Position numbers and translations under genes: made by a program. Of a DNA stretch of 64,000 bases, positions 42,985-54,727 are shown piece after piece. Source of the stretch: Ilex aquifolium (taxonomy: Eukaryota > Streptophyta > Magnoliopsida > Aquifoliales > Aquifoliaceae); assembly GCA_951799425.1 (NCBI GenBank), contig OX637399.1, positions 15,244,501 through 15,308,500 of the forward strand, given 5' to 3'. The notes under the pieces were generated by a model. It had not been told where the DNA came from and ran no database searches. It was given only the letters and a program-made list of their open reading frames with translations. Position 1 is the stretch's first letter; each line of letters begins with the position of its first letter.

Positions 42985-43173
42985 CCAACTAATCACATTT
43001 ACTGATGATGACCTCAAAGAGGTCCAATACCTCATGATGTTCCCCTGACGGTGACTTTAACGATCACCAGTTATTTTGTGAGAAGCGTCCTTATAGACAA
43101 CGAGAGCTTGACAAACATCATATTCACAAATGCCTTCGACAAGTTGAGTATAGACAAGGAAAAGATGGTGCCC
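42985..43173 (+). pseudogene. TAT-1 protease, N-terminal part
   Basis: Reads T-F-T-D-D-D-L-K-E-V-Q, then P-L-T-V-T-L-T-I and V-R-S-V-L-I-D-N-E-S-L-T-N-I-I-F, ending D-K-E-K-M-V-P at the ATH-B LTR. The usual V-D-N-G-S-S is changed to I-D-N-E-S-L. The reading resumes at 60829 on the minus strand. Confidence 0.8.
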
Positions 43174-45021
43174 TGCTTGATGTTTTTCCTTGTTGTTCCT
43201 AACCTTCTAATATCTTCCCTAAATGTATGTATGATGTATGTGTGAAAGGGGAGGAGTGTCACTCTCCCTGGGAATGATATCAAAAGAAAGTGCAAGGGAA
43301 TGATGGAAAATGAAATGTGTGAGTGAACAAAAATGCTTCCCAAGCGCAAGAAGACTTTTGTATGTCGTGTTTTACTTGGAGAGTACTCCAATGTCGTCTC
43401 CTCGGGGAAGGATGTGAATCGTGTAGAAGGTGATTTTGGTGAAAGAAAAGTGTAAAATCTTTTGTTGTTTGGAATTGGTTTGTGATTTGAGTTGTAATGA
43501 AATTAAGATGGGAAAATAAGTGTTGGCTAATCCGAAGGGTTCACTCCAATGGGGATGCCAAGACAACTCGAGTCTTTCCTCCAATAGAGCATAGATGTAC
43601 GATTGATTTGTGGGAAGTTAGGGATGAGATGGAAGTGAGGATCCAAGCATAACCCGTGACCAGGCCTACGGGATATCAAAGACTCACAACCGCATCCACT
43701 CTCAACCCAGTCAAACCGAGCCATCGTACTCTGAGAGGAGGAAGAAAATGAGTTGTAAAGTCATACCCAAGTGGAGGTCTCCCTTGGATTAGCCAACTAA
43801 AAAGCTTAGCTACTCATGCTTAAGGTAAAGACAACAATATAATAAGAAGACATTGTAAAGAGATGAAGTTGTGTAGCTAAGTTGATGGAAGAAACATAAA
43901 CTAAAAGAGGATGCATTTACCACCCATTTAAAGCCAAGAAAATGAAGAGCATGAATGCGTTAATGGTAAAAGCTTGAATAGACGATTAACTTAAAAGCAA
44001 CTTGAAATAACTAGCATTAAAGACGTCAAACAAAGCTTAGAAAGGTCTTACAATGGATTACAAGGCAATGTATGGAAAGAAACTGGAAAAACATTAACTT
44101 CTCTCTCTAGCACTATTCATCTTCTTCCTTGCACTCTCTCTCTCTCTCTCTATATATATTACAATGTAGATTAACTAACTTGAATAATGGTGGAGAAGCT
44201 TCCCAAAAATGTCCATGGAGTGTCCCCTAAGCCTGTGTGATGTGATTCCAATCATAGAGGGCTAAAAGGGATGGGATGGTGTAGGCTATGACAGGCCTAG
44301 CCTTTCTCTCTTCCATGCCTCTTCTCTCTCCTCCTCATTATTGTAATGGCCTTCCAAGCCCAAGTAGAGGTGAGGGGAGGCTCCTAGACGTGCAGGGGAT
44401 GTCAGGGGATCTGTTGGAGAAGTGTAAGTGGGACCCCCAAATGGCAGAACTTGAGTTACAGGCTGTCTGGGCAATCTGGACAAAACCTTCTGGAAGGTCG
44501 ACAGCGACCTTCCGAAAGGTTTGTGCAAGAACAATTAAATGAAGAAGTGAACAGGCAAAACCTTCCGGAAGGTTCATTCCAGTAGACAAAACCTTCCGAA
44601 AGGTTTCACTCCAGTAGGCAAAACCTTCCGAAAGGTTTAATCCAGTAGACAAAACCTTCCGGAAAGTTTTACTCCAGTAGGCAAAACCTTTCGGAAGGTT
44701 CATTCCAGTAGACAAAACCTTCCGGAAGGTTTTGGCAGTGAAAAAGAAATCCAAGGCAAAACCTTCCGGAAGGTTTTCAACCAATTTGAATTTTCTTGGT
44801 TTCTTCTCCCTTCAAACCTTCCTCTAAGCTACCCCTTCCTCTTCATTGACATCAAACACTTCCATGGGGGTTTAACTCAAGCTATTTTCATCATTTTTCC
44901 TGCATTTACACAAAACTCAATCAAAACGAAGTTTAAACGAATTTTTCCCCAATTTCATGACAAAAGCAAGTATAAAACGGCATATTAGCATCCAAAATAT
45001 GTCATGTTTTTGTGCTAATCA
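43174..45021 (-). repeat. ATH-B LTR, left copy (3' LTR)
   Basis: 1848 bp. On the minus strand it starts TGATTAGCACAAAAAC and ends AAACATCAAGCA. It is nearly identical to 60830-62727; in the last ~85 bp I count one substitution. The palindrome array (44481-44780) has 9 boxes against 11 in the other copy. Confidence 0.92.
44481..44780. repeat. Palindromic box array in ATH-B left LTR (about 9 copies)
   Basis: Copies of AAACCTTCCGGAAGGTTT with one or two changes, separated by CACTCCAGTAGGCA-like linkers. Confidence 0.95.
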
Positions 45022-47146
45022 CACCACCCAACTTGAGTTTTGCTATTCCCTAGCAAACATTATTTCCAACCACAAGCTATAAATTAAACTAAGATCCATG
45101 CATACACACAATCAACATCCAAGCACTTAAAATACACAAATCATATTGCAAGTACACAAAAAGCTTTGGACAATGATAAAAAAGTCAAATGTGGTATTTC
45201 ATTGATGATTTCAAAAATTGCAAAATGATTTAAGATTTTGATGTTTTCAAAGCACCAGTCATGGATTTCTAACTTAACTACCTAAATGAATACCCAAATT
45301 GTAAAACATGAATTCAAACAACACAGGTATTCCTAAGTCTTGTCAAATATCGAAAGTTGAGCAATATTCCCCTATTTTGCAAGCATGGAGCTATTTAACA
45401 TGTCGTTCAACTGCCCGAACCAAGCACACATGAACATCATTATAGCCTTAAAATACTAGTATAAAGTATGCACCTACACATTCATTTTCAAACTCGTGTG
45501 TGTGTGGATTGGACAAGTAATTTGAGCACTTACGCAACAAAATTCACATTAGAATGGCGAGCCAAATTCAGCTTCAATGCAAAACTCACCAAAGATCACT
45601 CTTAACAATGAAAAACACTCTAGTTATCCTGGCATGCACTCCGTGTGTACATGTGAGATAGAATCTTGTGTACAAAATAAAGTGTGCTCACATGTAATCA
45701 AAAAAATGAAGTTCATGTATGAAAATGAAGCAACTTTGGCATAATCTCATGAAAAGAATGCTAGGGCATTAGGTAGCACAACTAACTCATCATTTTCTTT
45801 AAAATTATGCATCTCCCATGCTTCTCTAGACCATTTAGGACTTTCACGGGTTATAATGGGGCCTTGAGGTGATATTGAGGCAAATGAAATGAAGGATATA
45901 GGATAACAAAGAGGGTTGTTCCGAGTGAATGACTTTTATTTCAAAAACATCTCCCTTTTTATGGGATTTTCAGTCCAACACCATCACCACACTCTCTGTT
46001 TCATTTCTTTATTTTCCTTAACAATTTCCTTTTCTTTTGATCATTCTTTCTTCTTCTCATCCCTTTTTCCTCCTTTTCTTGGATTTATTCTTTTTCCGCT
46101 GAACTCCTTGAGTTTCACTTCCATTCATCCCTTTTTGTTGAAGTTCCCACACCACACTTCCTTCTCTTTCATGATTACTCATATTCAGCTTTAGGAACAA
46201 CCAAGGTGAGGTAGATTTTTTCATTGGCTTGGTCAATTGTGTGGCATAGAAACGAATTTCAATTAAGGCTCAATCACGGCACTAGGGATAATATTTTTTC
46301 AAGAACAAGGGTAAGGCTCAAAATTTCAAAAATGGCCTAAGATCACTTCCAGGTAAGCATAGGAGAGCATTGCGCATTCAAGACAAGTCAATCAACTACA
46401 TAAATGCACCTAACCGAAACAAGCATAATGAGACTATTGAACAAATTTGAATTTTAAGAATTGTTCCTTGAGTAATTGTAAGTTCCCTCCAAAAATGATT
46501 GACACTAAAGCTCTCATGGGTTTTTACTCATCTCCACTATTTATGTCAAGCCTAAAATATGAATCCAATCCATAAATTGCTAAAATTACACATTCAAGGA
46601 GCACATACGGTTGAGTTCAAAATCAGATATATATGTGATACTCACGCATAGGATTAACTTCTATAATATGCTCATGTGCTCAGGGTTCAAAACAACAAAC
46701 AACCTATCAACTAACCCAAGCACTCTTAATAAGGGAATACTTATCAACATTCAGATATTTTTCACAAATTTTTTCAAAATTTCCATATAATTTGCACTAT
46801 TGTGAACAAAAATCTGTATGTATGTGAAAGGTGAATGATCACCACAAAAATTGATATTATCCACAAAAATTTTCACAAACATTGGTGTAACATACAAATG
46901 GTGCACCTCACTCCCCAACTTGTTTCATGCATTGTCCTCAATGCAACAAAAAAGATATGGTATGCAAAGAAGGACTATAAAAAAATGAGTAGGGTTAGAG
47001 AACACCTCGCATTTGAGCTTTTGACCAAATACCAACATCTGCAACTAGGAAAAATAAAACTATACGACAAAAGAAAGTAAGTGACATGAAATAAAAATAA
47101 CATAAGTAAATAAAAACGACTGTACACTAGAAAACATAAAAACTAG
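45022..47146 (-). other. ATH-B non-coding interior between pol and 3' LTR
   Basis: No supported ORF on the minus strand. On that strand CTCAAGTTGGGTGGTG directly precedes the LTR and acts as the likely polypurine tract. A second similar purine-rich motif, CATGAAACAAGTTGGGGAGT, is at about 46910-46932, roughly 200 bp after the pol stop. Confidence 0.65.
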
Positions 47147-47970
47147 TTACTCCTCCACCAAATCCGGATACACTGGATCCGTCAAATCCTCCTCCACTCC
47201 TTGTCCTTCAAAACCCTCAAAAAATGGCTTAAGTCTTTGGCCATTGACCTTGAATGTCTGGCCATTCTCGGGGTTTGTGACTTCTACGGCTCCATTGGGG
47301 TAGGCCACCTTGACAAGATAGGGGCCATCCCAACGGGATCGGAGTTTGCCCTGGAAAATAGAGAGACGAGAGTTGTACAAGAGCACTTTTTGGCCGGGCT
47401 CAAATGACCTCCGTACAATGGATTTGTTATGAAAGATCTTAGCCCGCTCTTTAGAAATTTTAGAGCTCTCATATGCGTTTCTTCGAATCTCTTCCAATTC
47501 ATTCAATTCTAACTTCCTATGCTCTTCGGCCATTCTCAAGTTGTAGTTCAAGGTCTTTATGGCCCAATATGCCTTGTGTTCCATCTCAACTAGCAAATGG
47601 CAAGCCTTTCCATATACGGCCGATAGGGAGACATGCCTAAGACAGTTTTGTAGGCTGTGCGGTAAGCCCATATGAAATCAAGTAGTCTGCCTGACCAATC
47701 TTTCCTATTTGGGTTAACCGTCTTTTCTAAGATATTCTTGATCTCCCTATTGGCCAACTCGGCTTGACCATAGGTTTGTGGGTGGTATGCGATGGATACC
47801 GTATGTGTGACACCATATTTGTGCATCAAAGACGCAAATGGTCTGTTGCAGAAATGTGAACCGTCGTCACTTATCATTGCACGAGGCATCCCGAACCTCG
47901 AGAAAATGTTCTCTTTCAAGAATTTGACCACGACCCGGTGGTCATTGGTCTTGGTTGGGATAACAACATT
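47147..47970 (-). pseudogene. ATH-B integrase, C-terminal part
   Basis: Minus strand. 47970-47590 encodes the integrase core: T-N-D-H-R-V-V-V-K-F-L-K-E-N-I-F-S-R-F-G, then S-D-D-G-S-H-F-C-N and Y-H-P-Q-T-Y-G-Q-A-E. 47671-47147 encodes the C-terminal part (L-N-E-L-E-E-I-R, L-L-Y-N-S-R-L, R-S-R-W-D-G-P-Y-L-V). One frameshift lies near 47600. The domain is cut at 47970; the missing first half of pol should lie to the right of 64000 (see findings). Confidence 0.85.
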
Positions 47971-48672
47971 TCAGGTTCGGGACAAGCGCTGGTGGACGAC
48001 TCTCACTTGGGTCCTCGTTGATGAAGAAAGTCGAGTTGTGGTTTTAGATTACATATTTGTAAAACAATTATGTAATGAGTTTTTGGGCATGTAATATTGT
48101 TTAAAGGGTTGTGTAATGAACCTTTATGAACTATATTTTGATTATAATTTGATGTTGTATGATATTGGATGAGTTGAAACTGAAAAAGGATTGAATTGGG
48201 GGAAAGCTAGGCTCATCTACTGGTAGCAAGTCTTGAGCTACCGATAGCAGAATTCCAGAGGACTCAGCTACCGGTAGCTCCTCCAAAAATTTGCACTGGG
48301 AGCTTGTTGGCAGAGGGCTCAGCTATCGGTAGCATGTTCACGAGCTACCGGTAGCTCCTCCAAAATTTTTGAAAATTTAAAATAACTTTGCCAAGCTTTC
48401 ATGCCTTGAGTCCTTTTATTCAAAGGTTGTAAATGGAGTAATATTAAGGACAAGTTGATGTATATTGGACCTTAGAATGGTCAAGTGATTGAAATGTATA
48501 CAGGTTATGTGTTTGGTAGTGCCCGGTACAAGGGAGGCTCTGCCCAAACTCTGTGTTGTTTATGATCCCCGTAAAGGGGATGTTATGACGTGGTGTCGAG
48601 TTATGCGGCATTTACGGATTGATGGGTGATCATCGGGTTGATAAAGAATTCCCGGTTTTAGGGGCGTCACGT
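47970..48672 (-). mobile_element. DEL-3: 5' ~700 bp of a DEL-family LTR, minus orientation
   Basis: The reverse complement begins GTGACGCCCC and follows the DEL-1 layout: GATGATCACCCATC, then TGCCG..TAACTCGACACCACGTC and CCCCTTTACGGGGATC. It includes two perfect AGCTACCGGTAGCT palindromes (48266-48279 and 48343-48356), in the place where DEL-1 has GTACCGGTAC boxes. It ends abruptly at the ATH-B integrase. Confidence 0.7.
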
Positions 48673-48699
48673 CTCTACTATTGACCATGATGGATCCGC

Positions 48700-49488
48700 T
48701 ATCACTCCTTTCAATCTACATTATTCAGATACTAAAATAGCAAAAGGGAGTGAGGGCTTTTTTATTTTTCACAATCAAAATCAGTTGATCCATTATCAGT
48801 GTCAACAAGTCAATGTTGTATCCCATTCCAAAAGAATACAGAAAATAAGCTCTTTCAGTATAGATTTGATTTTTCTGAGACTGGGGCAGCAAGTTGTTCA
48901 CAATTATCAAATTCAAAATTCAATATTTTTCAGTCAAATCTCCTTGCTTAATATACTTAGTTGGCCTACACCAGACATAATCTGGATTCCCAGTCAACTC
49001 AATCCCAATAGTAGACATATTAGGCAATGTAGTAAGGGGATATTGGGAATGCTAATGCCTTGGGATCAGGTTCAAATAATTTGCAATTGTAGATGGTGTA
49101 ACTTGAAATGCAATGTTCCTAACATTTGCACACAATTCCCTTGGTCCAGTTCTTTGTGCATTGTTGTCGAATTCTCAGACTAAACATTCATAGGCAAGAC
49201 CTACAAGCTTCAAATAATTTAACCAATCCTGTGCCGCTAGATTTTGCCTAATCTCAATGTGTTTAAAATCCTCATATATCACAGACCTTTCAGAAATAAG
49301 TCTTAGATAACAAGTATCATACCAAATTTGCTACTCGATATTCTCAAACATAATATTATCGAACTGATTTTGAACCTGATGTTATTCTTCCTCCTGTGGC
49401 ACTACTGGGGGCGGTGGAGAAGCTCCTCGCCTTGTTCGACTAGAAGAATCATCACCCCTTCGAGCTCTCAACTTTCTCCTAGGATCCA
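48700..49488 (-). pseudogene. ATH-G third ORF ('putative plant transposon protein' domain)
   Basis: The minus-strand start M-D-P-R-R-K-L-R-A-R-R is at 49488. Further on, L-V-G-L-A-Y-E-C-L-V, then F-Q-V-T-P-S-T-I-A-N-Y-L and N-N-L-L-P-Q-S, then E-R-A-Y-F-L-Y match the pattern of the domain often found downstream of pol in Athila elements. Several stops interrupt it. It occupies the env-like position, but no signal peptide or membrane segment is visible. Confidence 0.6.
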
Positions 49489-49933
49489 TAAGGATAATTC
49501 TTGGATTTCTTGATCTATAAAGAATTTTACAAGGTTTCAATCGGTAGAAACCTGTAATATAGGATGGGTATGTGTTTAATCGGAGCAAAATCGAAGAAAA
49601 ACTAGTGGGTGAAGCAGATCTAAAGAGAGAAGGCAGAGAGAGTTGCTGATTTTTGAATTTTCTACTACGAGGGAACTGCAAAACTGACTGTTCGCGACGC
49701 TATCAGCACCATCCAGATAGGGTCTTCTGCTGTCGGATTTTGATCTCATCCTGCTTTCTAGCTTTTAGTTACAAACCTGCAGTTACAAACATTTAATTAA
49801 TTTCAAAAATTTTCATTATTCAACTAATAAACACTAATTATTCTAACAAGAATACATCAAACTAACATATATACATTCACCACACATCCTAAATTATACA
49901 TCCTTGATCATAATCAATTTAATCAGAATCTTC

Positions 49934-50257
49934 TAAGTCGAGAGTATCAGTGAACCGATTAATCTCACGTCGCACATATCTTGTTAGCATTGGAGTAGAA
50001 TAAGATGGCATCTCAGAGTAATCCTTACTCTACCCATACTTAATCCAGTCAAGACGATCTAATGCTCGACCTAAAATTGGTTCAGAACATTGATTAAGTC
50101 GAGAGTATCAGTGAACCAATTAATCTCACGTCGCACATATCTTGTTAGCATTGGAGTAGAATAAGATGGCATCTCAGAGTAATCCTTACTCTACCCATAC
50201 TTAATCCAGTCAAGACGATCTAATGCTCGACCTAAAATTAGTTCAGAACATTGATTA
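49934..50257 (+). repeat. Tandem duplication, 2 x 161 bp
   Basis: TAAGTCGAGAGTATCAGTG starts at 49934 and again at 50095; the copies differ by only a few bases. It lies in the ATH-G non-coding region between the third ORF and pol. Confidence 0.95.
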
Positions 50258-50810
50258 AATTCTCTCATATGCATTAATCAACCACATTTTACACAACCAC
50301 CAAGCCGATTTGCTCGTTAGCATTTGGCAAATGAACTTTTTCCACATAATAGTTTTGCTTGACTGTCAAAAATTTCTATTTTCCTCATAAATTTTTATTT
50401 TTATATGATCAAAGAGTATATCTTTTGAAAAATGTGTAACACACCCAAACTAGACCAAAAAAAAAAAAACTCATCCATTTTTTTGAAAATTTTTGAAAAA
50501 TTAGAAAAACTCACTATCCGATTCTTTAACGTCTGTCGATAAGACAAATATGGATTGTTTCCTCCCCCCAACCTAAATTTAACATTTTCCTCAATGTATC
50601 ACATTATAAATCAAAATTTAAAGACAATTGCTAATACAGTCTGGAAATGAAACAAATCCATTTTGCAAAACTCTAATCTGCAAAGAAAATTACAAAACAA
50701 TTAGTACTACTATTTACAATCAAATATTCATAATAACTTCTCAAGACACATATTGTGGTTCCATTTGCTGAATGGAATCCACGTTTTGAAAAAATCCATC
50801 ATAATATGGC

Positions 50811-51960
50811 TTAAGCCTTTGCTTTAAAAACATTCCCGGATAATGGATTTTCAATTTCAATTGCTCCATACTCAAAAACTTGTTTGACAATGCATGGACC
50901 TATCCATCTTGATCTTAAATTTTCAGGAAATAGGCAGTGCTTGGAATTATATAACAAAACTTTTTGAGATAGTACAAAGGACTTCCGCACAATATTTTTT
51001 TCTTGAAAAATTTTCATTCTGAACTTGGCAATCTTTGCATTTTCATATGTTTCATTTCTCAGCTCTTCCAATTCATTAATCTGAAGTTTGCGGGATGCAC
51101 TTGCTTTGTCAATATCAAAATTCATCATTTTGATTGCCTAATATGCTCGGTGTTCCAATTCTATAGGCAAGTGACATAGTTTATCATAAACCAGCAGATA
51201 AGGAGGTATTCCCAAATAGTTTTGTATACAGTTCAGTAAGCCCAAAGCACATCAGTCAGTCCCAAAGACCAATCCTTGCAATCTAGGTTAACTGTTTTTT
51301 CTAAAATATATTTTATCTCCCTATTAGCTAATTCAGCTTGTCCACTTGTTTGGGGATGATAAGGGGCAGATACTTTATATGAAATCAAATATTTTCTCAT
51401 TAGGTTTTCAAAAGATGTATTGCAAAAATGTGTACTCCCACCACTTATGATAGCTCGAGGAATTCTGAATCTAGACAAAATATTTTCTTTTAAAAATCTA
51501 ATCATTGTGCGGTGAACATTGTTTCGACAAGGAATTGTCTTAACCCATTTAGAAACATAATCAATGGCAGCCAAAATGTACAGATGTTCAAAGGAGGGGG
51601 GAATGATCTCATGAAATCAATGTCCCCAACAATCAAAATTTTCAATAATCAAAATAGGATTTTAAGGCATCATGTTTCTTTTTGAAATATTTCCCATCCT
51701 TTGACATTGGTCGCAATTTAGAAAAAAAAAATGTACATCCTTAAAAAGAGTGGGCCAATAAAATTCACACTACAGAATTTTAGCAGTGGTTTTCTTTGAA
51801 GAAAAATGCCCACCACATGCTTCAGAATGGAAAAATGAAATGACGTGACTTATTTCATGATTGGGTAAACAAAGTCTTATTATCCAATCTTTATAGTATT
51901 TAAACACATATGGATCTTCCCAAAAGAAATTGCGTACCTCTCTTAAAAAATTCTACTTAT
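50811..51960 (-). pseudogene. ATH-G integrase
   Basis: Minus strand. 51574-51233 encodes the core (D-Y-V-S-K-W-V, F-S-R... I-P-R-A-I-I-S, Y-H-P-Q-T-S-G-Q-A-E-L-A-N-R-E). 51128-50811 encodes the C-terminus (L-N-E-L-E-E-L-R-type, S-R-W-I-G-P-C-I-V). The motif S-G-G-S-T-H-F replaces the usual S-D-x-G-x-H-F, so a catalytic Asp is lost. The N-terminal zinc region (51960-51600) is scrambled by stops. Confidence 0.8.
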
Positions 51961-52560
51961 CGGTCCAAGTATAATGAAAAGGAATGGTACATGTGGCTAT
52001 ATAATTGGCTATATCTGCATACCAAAGTACCTCTGCTATTGCAAATAATTACTCATCAAGGAAGGTTTCCATGATTGGTATTGACTCTTCTTTTGTATCA
52101 TAATTCAGCCTTAATAAATGATTAGCTACCACATTTTCAACTCCTTTCTCGTCTTTGATAATTAGATCAAATTCTTAAAGTAGTAGTATCCATCGTAGGA
52201 GATGTGGCTTAGCATCCTTCTTTGTAAGCAAATGTTTCAAGGCTGCATGATCAGTAAACACAACAATTGAGGATCCAACTAAATATGATTAAAATTAATC
52301 TAAAGCAAATACTACAGCGAGCAATTCTTTCTCTATGGTGGAATAATTCATTTGTGCATCATTCAGAGTTTTGCTTGCATAGTAAATCATATAGGGTCGC
52401 TTATCTTTTCTTTGGCCTAAAATAGCTCCTACAGCATAATCACTAGCATCATACATTAATTCAAAGGGTAAGGACCAATCAGGAGGTTGCATAATTGGTG
52501 CAGAAATAAGCATGCTTTTGAGTTTATCAAATGTTGATTGACATGCATCATTTCAATCAA
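51960..52560 (-). pseudogene. ATH-G RNase H
   Basis: 52513-52295 encodes L-M-Y-D-A-S-D-Y-A-V-G-A-I-L-G-Q and Y-A-S-K-T-L-N-D-A-Q-M-N-Y. The T-D-H-A-A-L-K-H-L block is near 52250. A premature stop at 52294 and others follow. Confidence 0.8.
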
Positions 52561-53476
52561 ATGGTACATCCTGACATAGAAGATTACACATTGGTCTAGA
52601 TATCAAACTAAAATCTTTAATAAATCTTCTATACAATCCTACATGACCTAGAAAGGATCGACATGTTTTTATAGTTTTAGGTGGAGAGAGATTAACTATT
52701 AAATCAATCTTTCACTTATCAACTTCAATTCCCTCTAAAGAAACAACATGCCCTAGAACATTACCTTATGTGACCATGAAATGACATTTTTTCCAATTCA
52801 AAACAAGGTTTGTTTCCTCACACTGAGTAATGACTTTTTCAAGATTTTCTAAACACAATTCAAACGAATCATCATATACAGAAAAATCATCCATAAAAAC
52901 TTAGAATCGCTCTACCATATCACTGAAAATACTCAACATACAACGCTGAAAAATAGCTGGAGCATTACACAATCCAAATGACATTCTTTTATAAGCAAAG
53001 GTGCCAAAAGGACATGTAAAAATGGTTTTCTCCTGGTCATCAATTGCTATTTCAATGTGATTATAGCCGAAGTACCCATCCAAAAAACAATAATATGCAT
53101 GTCCGGCTATTCTTTCCAAAACTTGGTCCAGGAAAGGTAGTGGAGAATAATCTTTTATGGTAAGAGAATTTAATTTTCGATAGTCAATACACATACACTA
53201 ACCAGTGACTGTACGCATAGGGAATAATTCATTTTCTTGGTTTCTCACTACTGTAACACCAAAATTTTTGGGTATTACTTTTGTAGGGCTGACTCATTTA
53301 CTATCAGATATATGATATATAATATCAGCATCTAGTAGTTTAAGCACTTCAGCCCGGACGATTTCCATTAAATATTGATTTAATCTTCTTTGCAGCTGTC
53401 GGGATGGTTTAGAGTCTTCTTTCAGGTATCTACAATGAGTACAGAGGAAAGGACTTAATCCCTTAATGTCGGCCAC
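52560..53476 (-). pseudogene. ATH-G reverse transcriptase
   Basis: 53194-52901 encodes M-C-I-D-Y-R-K-L-N, F-L-D-G-Y-F-G-Y-N-H-I, M-S-F-G-L-C-N-A-P. After a stop near 52900 the catalytic V-F-M-D-D-F-S-V-Y block follows, then L-G-H-V-G-L-Y-R-R-F-I near 52650. 53476-53294 is the region upstream of RT. Confidence 0.85.
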
Positions 53477-53499
53477 TATTCAACCGATTGCACTTTGAT

Positions 53500-54389
53500 G
53501 ATTTTTTGACTCTTATCAACTGCTTTTCCTAGACTTCTGACAACTTTGAAGATATCACTACTGGATAAATTTCATCCTCTCCCAAGAAGACATATTTTAA
53601 GTCAGCCAGAAGAGGTTTCAACTCTGGTTTAGGAGCAACAATATTACACTCAACAAACCTTGTTCCAGTAGGTAATAACTCTTCAAATTTTGGAACCCAT
53701 ATTCCAGTAGTAGACATATCTACAATAGATTCAACATTATTTACAGAATCTAACAATGCATGTGTCTTTTTCTTTATACAAGCATTTTCAAACAGATTTT
53801 GGATTAATAACTCAATGCAATTCTTCTTCCTCTATGGGTTGCTTAGCAATATCAAACACATTCAATTCCAAAGTCATATTTTCAAATGAAAGTTTCATGA
53901 TTCCATTCCTACAATTGATCAATGCATTTGATGTAGCTAGGAATGGTCACCCTAAAATGACAAGAAATTGTGTAGAAACATGCAAGACTGGCTATGTATC
54001 CAATACAATAAAATTCACTAGAAAATAAAACTTATCAACTTGAACAAGTACATCTTCAACAACTCCTCGTGGAATTTTCACAAAACGATCAGCCAATTGT
54101 AATGTGACATTTGTGGGTTTTAATTTACCCAACTCTAACTGCTCACAAATTGAATATGGGAGTAAATTGACACTGGCTCCAAGATCAAGCAAAGTCTGCT
54201 CAATTCTAAAGTTCCCGATTATGCTTGAAACTATAGGGCTGCCCGGATCTTTGTACTTTAGAGGGGCCTTGTGTTGAATGATAGCACTAGCCTGTTTGGT
54301 AAATAATGCTCTTTTCTGTACATTGATCCGTCTCTTTACTGTGCAAAGATCTTTCAAAAATTTGGCATAGGATGGGACTTGCTTGATTG
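53500..54389 (-). pseudogene. ATH-G protease and linker
   Basis: 54357-53992 encodes K-D-L-C-T-V-K-R-R-I-N-V and the retropepsin motif L-L-D-L-G-A-S-V-N-L-L-P-Y-S-I, then L-Q-L-A-D-R-F and G-V-V-E-D-V-L-V. 53756-53529 is the linker before RT. The reading continues upstream through the TRIM (K-Q-V-P-S-Y-A-K-F-L before it, M-L-D-A-I beyond it). Confidence 0.8.
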
Positions 54390-54722
54390 TGTGAGATCCT
54401 GGCTAGTCCCACATCGGTTGCTTGGGGGAGATTTGGGCTGTTTATAAGTGACTCCTGTACTACCTCTTTTAAGAGGCGGGTACGGGGTGTTACAAAATGG
54501 TATCAGAGCCGACCCTGACCGGCTGATGGTGGGTAACCCTGCACGGGTGCTCGTGTGAGCCTAGCGCTGCGGCGTGGTAAAGCTGCACGGGGACGTGCAG
54601 CCCTGAGGGGGGTGGATTGTGAGATCCTGGCTAGTCCCACATCGGTTGCTTGGGGGAGATTTGGGCTGTTTATAAGTGACTCCTGTACTACCTCTTTTAA
54701 GAGGCGGGTACGGGGTGTTACA
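54390..54722 (+). mobile_element. TRIM element, 333 bp, complete, identical 105 bp LTRs, 5 bp TSD
   Basis: LTRs 54390-54494 and 54618-54722 (TGTGAGATCC...GGGGTGTTACA) are identical at all 105 positions by eye. TSD GATTG is at 54385-54389 and 54723-54727. The PBS TGGTATCAGAGCC is at 54498-54510, and a polypurine tract GAGGGGGGTGGA sits just before the 3' LTR. Each LTR has TATAAGTGA and CCCACATCGG motifs, the latter frequent in TRIMs. There is no coding capacity; short GC-rich open frames across it are chance. Orientation is assigned from PBS and PPT. Confidence 0.97.
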
Positions 54723-54727
54723 GATTG

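Larger units (their letters stand above)
39780..43173 (+). mobile_element. TAT-1 5' half: Tat-like Ty3/gypsy LTR, gag and protease start
   Basis: An LTR of about 1.7 kb, the PBS region, gag and the first part of protease, broken off exactly at 43173 by the ATH-B LTR. The 3' half is at 60829-57974 on the opposite strand. Tat assignment comes from the PBS region (GCGCTGTCTGTGGGAA) and gag/protease sequence style. It is decayed. The left edge is imprecise because no second LTR copy is in the window. Confidence 0.8.
43174..47970 (-). mobile_element. ATH-B, 3' part: LTR, 3' non-coding region and integrase end
   Basis: Minus strand: the 3' LTR (43174-45021), about 2.1 kb of non-coding interior (45022-47146) and the end of pol (47147-47970). 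It stops inside integrase at 47970, where DEL-3 begins. The left flank TGCCC is the target duplication whose partner, reverse complemented, is at 60825-60829. Confidence 0.88.

Noticed and set aside
45916-46194. Plus-strand open frame, Phe/Ser-rich
   Set aside because: Lies in ATH-B non-coding interior, T-rich composition, no homology seen; the element's strand is minus.
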